NCBI RefSeq assembly: GCF_037975245.1 | Contig: NC_092583.1 | Span: 2,194,764 to 2,258,763, forward strand | Origin: Apostichopus japonicus | Lineage: Eukaryota; Echinodermata; Holothuroidea; Aspidochirotida; Stichopodidae | DNA: 64,000 bases | Direction of reading: 5' to 3' | Shown here: positions 61,299 through 64,000 of the stretch, piece by piece | Numbering within the stretch: position 1 is the stretch's first letter | Layout: the number at the start of each line of letters is the position of its first letter | Translations under genes and position numbers: made by a program | The notes under the pieces: generated by a model | Databases searched by the model: none | Seen by the model: only the letters and a program-made list of their open reading frames with translations | Told to the model about the DNA's origin: nothing

Positions 61299-62073
61299 CG
61301 CACGCAGATCTACCCTAACCTAAAACCCGGTTTACATTCTTGCAGTGAGCCACCAATGGCCAACCCTACCTCTAAGCATCTATATGTAGGGTCGATTGGA
61401 AACAAAAGTTTCTTAATAACAACGGCCATAATAACACATGAATGTGTAACCTCTATGAGAAGACAGGGGGCTTTCTACAACTTTAACCCATAATATTTGT
61501 TGTCATAAATGGCTTCCCAAAGGTAATGTAATAAGGTTCAATTTCCTGGGTACTAGGATAAAAATGATTAACTCTCTGATACATATCTCATACATGAAGA
61601 AAAGATCAGGTAATTGACTCGTACTTCATGTGAGGTCACCAACAGATGTTATATGACTGCAAATGACAGGGCATTGACATTGAGCCCATTGAATTTTATC
61701 GCAAATAGCCTCCCAAGGAGATGTACTGTATGTACTTTAAAACTTCAAATTACCGGGAACTTGGATACATATATTATTATATATGCTCTTTGATATTATA
61801 CGACAAAGATCAGCAGCTTATTGACTCATACATATCTCATGAGAGGTCACCAACAGATGACTATGGAGTCACATCTCCTTACCTTTCTAAATATAGGGTA
61901 TCCGTATTCGTCCCTCTCGCGGGCCAGATAAATAAAACATTTGCGATTGGTCCTGCATGTATCCTCATCGTTGCAGCTGATCGCGTCGCATCCGCAGAGG
62001 AACGTATCGTTCACATGGGAAGCCGTCACCTTCGGAAATGAAATATCCCCGTCCAGCTCATCTTGGGAGAATG
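32540..62073 (-). CDS. TGF-beta family type I receptor Ser/Thr kinase, ALK1/ALK2 subclass (5' end missing)
   Basis: Seven exons (62073-61883, 60932-60806, 58346-58132, 51296-51197, 41115-40495, 34213-34083, 32698-32540) join with matching phases into 513 residues ending in TGA. Family members of about 500-510 residues include a signal peptide, which is missing here, so this protein is slightly long. Order: ten-Cys three-finger ectodomain (about 26-92), membrane segment (about 114-139), GS box (185-193), kinase (about 208-500), short tail. The kinase keeps GKGRYGEV, Lys231 (VAVK), Glu244, HRD 330-332, DLG 350-352 and APE 379-381. The L45 loop [10 protein letters not shown] is of the ALK1/ALK2 kind, not BMPR1 or TGFBR1; that subclass signals through Smad1/5/8 after type II receptors phosphorylate the GS box. 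The closest relatives are vertebrate ACVR1/ACVRL1 and fly Saxophone. Acts at the plasma membrane. Confidence 0.93.
34083..34213 (-). CDS. receptor exon: kinase C-lobe
   Basis: Acceptor CCCGTCAG and donor CAA|GTAAGT. Encodes [19 protein letters not shown], then [20 protein letters not shown], a hallmark stretch of type I receptors. It starts by completing Gly418 and ends in phase 0. Confidence 0.95.
34829..35289. repeat. 21-bp minisatellite, about 22 copies, in a receptor intron
   Basis: The unit is close to ATTACACACATCTTGGGAGTG. Variants (GGAGGG, GAGCCTG, CCCATC, CTCGGGAG) occur in small blocks, as expected from local duplication. Because 21 is divisible by 3, it stays open in several frames on both strands; these frames are not genes. 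It lies 0.6-1.1 kb upstream (transcript sense) of the 34213-34083 exon. Confidence 0.95.
35290..39825. other. receptor intron, nothing else recognised
   Basis: Intron between the kinase exon and the 34213-34083 exon. It has AT-rich sequence with C- and G-runs (36201-36213, 38865-38880, 39106-39122). No exon, RNA gene or transposon ends are supported. Confidence 0.5.
39826..40252. repeat. purine-only 18-bp minisatellite, about 23 copies
   Basis: The unit is GGATGGGG(A/T)GAAGAGAGG. Units with A and with T largely alternate, giving a 36-bp higher-order period. The plus strand is nearly all purine, so the tract could form triplex DNA. It lies about 240 bp downstream (transcript sense) of the kinase exon donor. 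The 150-codon frame through it is an artefact of the 18-bp period. Confidence 0.95.
40495..41115 (-). CDS. receptor exon: most of the kinase domain
   Basis: Acceptor TGTCGCTTTCAG and donor GGTG|GTAAGT. The 621-bp exon runs from the glycine loop through the activation segment to helix F ([15 protein letters not shown]). Catalytic Lys, HRD, DLG and APE are all present, and the HRDIKSKN catalytic loop is standard. In vertebrate ACVR1 this stretch is divided among several exons, so the single exon may be a lineage-specific fusion. It is locally much more GC-rich than the surrounding introns. Confidence 0.96.
41677..41798. repeat. DIRS-like inverted terminal repeat, low-coordinate copy
   Basis: 122 bp from CTTACCTGTCTCC to CTCACTACTCAT, the exact complement of 47883-48004. 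Perfect identity suggests young age or correction, in contrast to the decayed interior. Confidence 0.95.
42253..42360. repeat. DIRS-like internal complementary region (circle-junction sequence)
   Basis: On the minus strand it reads GGTGCTAAGG...GCGAAGTAAATA and then directly TTCCAAAACTTACTGG...GGTAAGC-like sequence. The first half copies the high-coordinate end of the element (to 48022) and the second half copies the low-coordinate end (from 41636). In DIRS elements this region templates completion of the ends and circle formation. It overlaps the end of the recombinase frame, the usual position. Confidence 0.85.
42354..42660 (-). pseudogene. tyrosine recombinase remnant of the DIRS-like element
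   Basis: One minus-strand frame gives [15 protein letters not shown]. After a frameshift near 42600, another gives [14 protein letters not shown], then [20 protein letters not shown], then FVACYL. This follows the C-terminal pattern of DIRS recombinases (SRW helix, a basic/His motif, A-S-A repeats, DIL..A.W....TF..Y). The expected Arg in the box-II motif appears lost (RDHNISGAS) and the frame is broken, so it is not functional. A 203-codon open frame overlapping it on the same strand is the wrong frame. Confidence 0.75.
43200..43911 (-). pseudogene. RNase H and connection remnant of the DIRS-like element
   Basis: Minus-strand frames contain [12 protein letters not shown], then [37 protein letters not shown] and DPDEWTL, the RNase H and downstream pattern of DIRS-like elements (SDN...YIN.QGGT...LCRL...HIPG..N..AD.LSR). 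Lower down, [20 protein letters not shown], then ILVAPSGP, matches the connection segment that follows. A short insertion near 43635 shifts the frame and other stops occur. Residues before the SDN motif are blurred, and the reverse transcriptase palm (YxDD) is not found. Confidence 0.75.
44075..44335 (-). mobile_element. tRNA-derived SINE with (ATT)n tail, inside the DIRS-like element
   Basis: On the minus strand the head holds a TGGTCAAGCGGTGTAGGC A-box-like segment and an AGGTTTTAGTCC degraded B-box. The body carries TTGGGCAAGGCACTTTA, a motif recurrent in animal SINEs, and the tail is AATATTATTAATATTATT. It lies where the reverse transcriptase core would be. Confidence 0.6.
44412..44668 (-). 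mobile_element. tRNA-derived SINE with (TACA)n tail, copy 2
   Basis: Matches the SINE at 20338-20700 along head and body (TAGCTCAGTGGTTAA; GGTCCCCGGTTC; the shared segment AGTCAGTCTNGTACATTCATA on the plus strand). The tail here is short. Being inside the DIRS-like element, it dates to after that insertion or to a later rearrangement. Confidence 0.8.
45900..47192 (-). pseudogene. probable gag-like region of the DIRS-like element
   Basis: GC-rich sequence with a 127-codon minus-strand frame (47192-46809) that begins [20 protein letters not shown] and becomes very rich in Glu, Arg and Lys. It sits at the 5' side of the element where ORF1 is expected, but has no zinc knuckle or other recognisable motif. 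It contains a 146-bp tandem duplication and a run of about 22 T (46539-46561). The assignment rests on position and composition. Confidence 0.4.
46695..46986. repeat. 146-bp tandem duplication inside the DIRS-like element
   Basis: Two nearly identical copies (GCTGCGACCCGGACTGAG at 46701 and 46847), each ending GTTAGGGGTACTCTT or ATTAGGGGTACTCTT. A length of 146 is not a multiple of 3, so the duplication shifts the frame of any ORF1. Confidence 0.85.
47883..48004. repeat. DIRS-like inverted terminal repeat, high-coordinate copy
   Basis: Exact complement of 41677-41798, from ATGAGTAGTGAGG to GACAGGTAAG. The element continues outward to about 48022 (CGAGGAGCGAAGTAAATA). Confidence 0.95.
48740..49010. 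repeat. diverged tandem duplication of about 130-160 bp
   Basis: Two copies share AAGCAGTAAGG, AGGACAGTAA, TGAAATTTATGAATTT and ACTGTGTACAAATTGGA in the same order (about 48741-48875 and 48898-49010). Intronic, non-coding. Confidence 0.75.
50995..51190. mobile_element. SINE-like repeat beside the GS-box exon
   Basis: Holds TATATAGCGCTTTATACCAG, CAAAGCGCTTTACAGACG and CAGGTACCCATTTA, a set of motifs that recurs in invertebrate short interspersed repeats. A weak relative may lie at 32812-32880. It ends within about 10 bp of the GS exon donor at 51195-51196, so the insertion reaches almost to the splice site. Confidence 0.5.
51197..51296 (-). CDS. receptor exon: GS box
   Basis: Acceptor TTTTGTCTTCCCAG and donor GTCG|GTGAGT. 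This 100-bp exon encodes [19 protein letters not shown], then [21 protein letters not shown] is the regulatory segment phosphorylated by type II receptors. The QRT/LARQ stretch that follows, site of the activating human ACVR1 R206H change, is conserved. A SINE-like repeat lies immediately past the donor. Confidence 0.95.
51979..52377 (-). mobile_element. hAT-like MITE, family A copy 2, nested
   Basis: An inverted copy of the 3716-4084 element with ends CAGTGGCCGAGC and GCTCCGCCACTA and an exact 8-bp duplication AGTAAGGG (51971-51978 and 52378-52385). It sits inside the element 51662-52884, so it is the younger insertion. Confidence 0.9.
52607..52857. repeat. 138-bp direct duplication inside a hAT-like element
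   Basis: Two copies beginning GACAAGTATGCATTGAAAWATGGGC run through a G-run to CTCAACTTTTTCATTGGGGG. They differ mainly in G-run length. Confidence 0.85.
52960..53345. repeat. dispersed repeat with spaced TGACCT motifs, copy 1
   Basis: Two or more diverged sub-units share ACTTTGACCT, CTCAAATGACCT and GGGTGCTTGCAATCAGTAAG-like segments. TGACCT direct repeats occur at 53121-53133 (spacing 1) and 53241-53256 (spacing 4), with a weaker one (TGACCT/TAACCT, spacing 4) at 52972-52987. A related block lies at 55275-55570. TGACCT is the complement of the AGGTCA nuclear-receptor half-site. Confidence 0.65.
53763..54055. repeat. diverged tandem duplication of about 150 bp
   Basis: Two copies share GATGCTSGC, ATAATTCATAACTAC, ACAGGAAATA, GTGTAGTTAA, TTTAGAGA and TATAATTTATC in order (from about 53763 and from about 53920). 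Intronic, non-coding. Confidence 0.8.
54483..54909 (+). mobile_element. hAT-like MITE, family A copy 3
   Basis: Same orientation and interior as 3716-4084, but 427 bp because of extra sequence near 54655-54705. Ends are CAGTGGTGGAGC and GCTCCACCACTG. The flanking 8-bp repeats TTTGTTTA and TTTGCTTA differ at one base, so this copy is probably older. Confidence 0.85.
55275..55570. repeat. dispersed repeat with spaced TGACCT motifs, copy 2
   Basis: Two sub-units of about 150 bp share CAGACTTTGACCT, GGGTTCTTGCATTCAGCAAG-like, ACTAAGTATGAAGTT-like and TTTTTGAGTTACGGTGTT-like segments. Spacing-4 direct repeats: TGACCT/TGATCT at 55289-55304 and TGACCT/TGACCC at 55438-55453. Confidence 0.65.
58132..58346 (-). 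CDS. receptor exon: transmembrane and juxtamembrane
   Basis: Acceptor TTTTTCTCTTAG and donor AAA|GTAAGT. Encodes a 71-residue piece: a short acidic lead (HDPDYF), about 25 hydrophobic residues ([19 protein letters not shown] onward), basic stop-transfer residues (YQRMQSK), then the juxtamembrane strand ending PAGDSTLK, which leads into the GS box. A 37-bp minisatellite begins 26 nt upstream of the acceptor AG. Confidence 0.92.
58373..58880. repeat. 37-bp minisatellite, about 14 copies, beside a splice acceptor
   Basis: The unit is close to TATCCATAATGCTGCTGCTC then AGTGAGTATTCATTACG, with block-wise variants (CATTATG, TTATCATG, CTTTACG). In the receptor intron it ends 26 nt before the acceptor AG of the transmembrane exon (58346-58132). 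Confidence 0.95.
60806..60932 (-). CDS. receptor exon: ectodomain, second half
   Basis: Acceptor TTTATTTCCAG and donor CTTA|GTAAGT. Encodes 42 residues with the other five cysteines, including the family signature CCDHELCN, then NIT (possible N-glycosylation) and a Pro/Thr/Ala-rich stalk. It starts in phase 0 and donates one base, which joins the next exon to make Arg. Confidence 0.9.
61883..62073 (-). CDS. receptor exon: ectodomain, first half
   Basis: Acceptor CCCTATTTCCAG and donor AAG|GTAAGG. Encodes 63 residues with five of the ten ectodomain cysteines (CGCDAISC...TC...KC) and a possible N-glycosylation site NDT. The two leading bases complete a codon from an upstream exon that must carry the signal peptide and is not visible between here and 64000. 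Confidence 0.88.
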
Positions 62074-64000
62074 CTGGAAATAGGGCAAAAGAAATAAAAA
62101 AGATTAAAAAATTGAATAAACTGACATGTACGCAACTCTCTACATTTTTTTCACAAGTATCTTGCTCCTCAAAATGTTATCACCCAAGGATACAAATATT
62201 GAGCTAATAGTTTTTTTACAAAAAACCATATTTGAATATCTGACCTTGCTCTAGCTTAGAATTATTTCACTTGTCCAAACTTTACTCAGGAATTAAGTGG
62301 GTTGAAAGGTAAACAGTGACCTTGGTGCTGAAGAGTGCTTTGTCGGTGGCAGTAAAATGATGAGTCATAATTTTGGTACATTGTGTGACCATATTTGCAG
62401 TATTATTTGGTCATCTAGCATATTTTGGAGGTAATCCTGATGATTCATATTCAAGAGCATCATGTTGTAATATAGTAATTGTTTGCTATGTACAGTAAAG
62501 TAATTGTAGGGTGGGTGGGGGTGGGGGTGGGGGTGGGGGAGGATGAATTTTAAACAACATCCCAACCAACCCATCCTTTCCACCATTCCATACACACACA
62601 CATACATACACACACATACACACATGTTGGTTTTACATTCCAACCGAGGACCCCATTGTATTTTCCATTGTTCAAATCCACGTACCCTAACCTTAACAAT
62701 ACCCCATACAATAGAAATTCTTCCGAGGACGTGATGATTCTTTAGAAATTACAACCGAGGACCTGGAATTCTTTTGTTCATGTCCTCGGTCAGATAGAAA
62801 AACAAACGCATACATACATACACACATACACCCATACATGAGCACACACACACAATTACACTAATGGAATCATTCTTTGACAAAGTATGGACAGTATGTC
62901 GACCCAGCAGGAAATTGACTTTTGACAAAGGGTTGCCACAATCATTAAATAATCACAGTCTAAGCTATCCGGTAATTAAAGACAGAAATGATGTAAGGAA
63001 GTGGCAATGCAACACGTACCGACCCAGAGCCATTAATGATTTTTCAGGGGTACCTCAAGAATAAACATGATAATGTTATAACAGACGGATCGTTTACTGT
63101 TCACCTTCCCTTTCGAAAAGTGCAGCAAGTCGGGGGCAGGAACGTAACATGTAAGTCGATTAAAAAACTCCTAGGTCGACATTTTCTTACTTTCGACAAA
63201 GAGGATGTCTACACTAAACATCCTCCAATGATTATTTCCTCACAAGAAGTGATCACCTCAATCCAAATATGCAAACGAAAGGTTCAAAGTCATCTTTCTC
63301 TAGTCATGTTCTCGTACTAACAAAGTCACATATGGAGATTGTTCGTTCAGTGCAGCAGGTCCTAAATTCTCTTCCACATGATCACTTGAGAAATATCACA
63401 TCCATTGACACTTTTAAGAAGCATTCGAACACTTATCTTTTTAGGCTTGAGTATGGGCATTAATCTTATTCATTGTTTTATTCACATTACTGTGCCCATT
63501 TTTATATTCATTATTGTGGTTTATAACCCTGTCTTATATCATTTTTTACTTTTATTGCTGTTGTTATTACTTTTAGGTTTTCGTAAGTTTGGTAATTTTA
63601 TTTTCCAGGTATTGGTTCTTTTGTACAGTGCTCTTGAGCATGTTCTATTTCATGATAACAACACTTTAATATATGGTATTTATTATTTTTTATTTATCAT
63701 GTACTAATAATGTTGCTCTACACACAATGTGCACTCATCCTTGAGACTGCAGTATCAGACCTTTTGGGGGGGGGGGGCACATACTGCACCTTTGGGGGGG
63801 AGGAGGGGAGCACATGTACTACATTCACTGTGCATAGTCTCTTAAATACTGCGGTTACGTACTGTAGACGATACCACCCTTACACAGTTAACAGACAGGC
63901 ACAATCGTTTTGTTATTAATCGAGGCACAATCATTTTGTTATTAAGTACAATACATCCTTGTCAGTTGTTTTACAAGCTGAGGTACAATGGTGCTTTATT
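62074..64000. other. receptor upstream intron or 5' region; first exon not found
   Basis: No signal-peptide exon with a one-base 3' overhang is visible on the minus strand. The stretch has a G-rich tract ((GGGGGT)n, 62504-62540), CA/TACA microsatellites (62589-62624, 62810-62852), G-runs near 63766 and 63796, and a LINE-like scrap at 63341-63463. Confidence 0.5.
63341..63463 (+). pseudogene. possible C-terminal scrap of a LINE ORF2
   Basis: The frame reads VRSVQQVLNSLPHDHLRNI, then TSIDTFKKHSNTYLFRLEYGH and a stop. LNSLP...(I)..ISI.TFKK....YLF is the usual last motif of non-LTR retrotransposon polyproteins (normally WNSLP). No reverse transcriptase or endonuclease motif lies upstream, so at most a 5'-truncated tail is present. 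Confidence 0.45.

Overview
This is a eukaryotic nuclear window. It is AT-rich, with long introns, GT-AG splice sites, many microsatellites and minisatellites, and dense families of short transposons. The best-preserved gene is an animal TGF-beta family type I receptor, so the organism is a metazoan. The mix of repeats (hAT-like MITEs with long G/C runs, tRNA-derived SINEs, a DIRS-like retrotransposon) fits a marine invertebrate deuterostome. My guess is an echinoderm, possibly a sea cucumber, but nothing here proves the species.

Layout. 1-8.7 kb holds no gene I can support but has five hAT-like elements, four of them with exact 8-bp target duplications. About 11.8-19.9 kb carries a plus-strand C2H2 zinc-finger gene: three well-supported exons (13649-13831, 14696-15404, 16595-19363) encode about 1219 residues with ten fingers, and the 5' end is unresolved. 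20-26.7 kb is a repeat cluster: a tRNA-derived SINE with a (TATG)n tail, a foldback MITE, and a near-perfect tandem array of 372/373-bp units. Each array unit carries a 73-nt tRNA-like gene followed by a T-run, and long (TA)n tracts lie on both sides.

32.5-62.1 kb is the minus-strand receptor gene, transcribed toward the zinc-finger gene (tail to tail). Seven exons join in phase to give 513 residues: ten-cysteine ectodomain, one membrane segment, GS box, kinase and a short tail. The L45 loop places it in the ALK1/ALK2 (ACVR1/ACVRL1, Saxophone-like) subclass. The signal-peptide exon was not found and probably lies beyond 64000. Its introns hold three minisatellites and a 6.4-kb DIRS-like element (41636-48022) with 122-bp perfect inverted repeats and the diagnostic internal complementary region. 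They also hold SINEs, a hAT-like element with a second hAT-like element nested in it, and a dispersed repeat rich in TGACCT direct repeats spaced by four bases.

The two host genes have separate roles: a nuclear DNA-binding protein and a BMP/activin-type receptor kinase. I see no operon-like relationship. The most unusual structures are the tandem tRNA-like array, the DIRS-like element with its circle-junction sequence, and the shared hairpin core found in hAT-like families with different ends.
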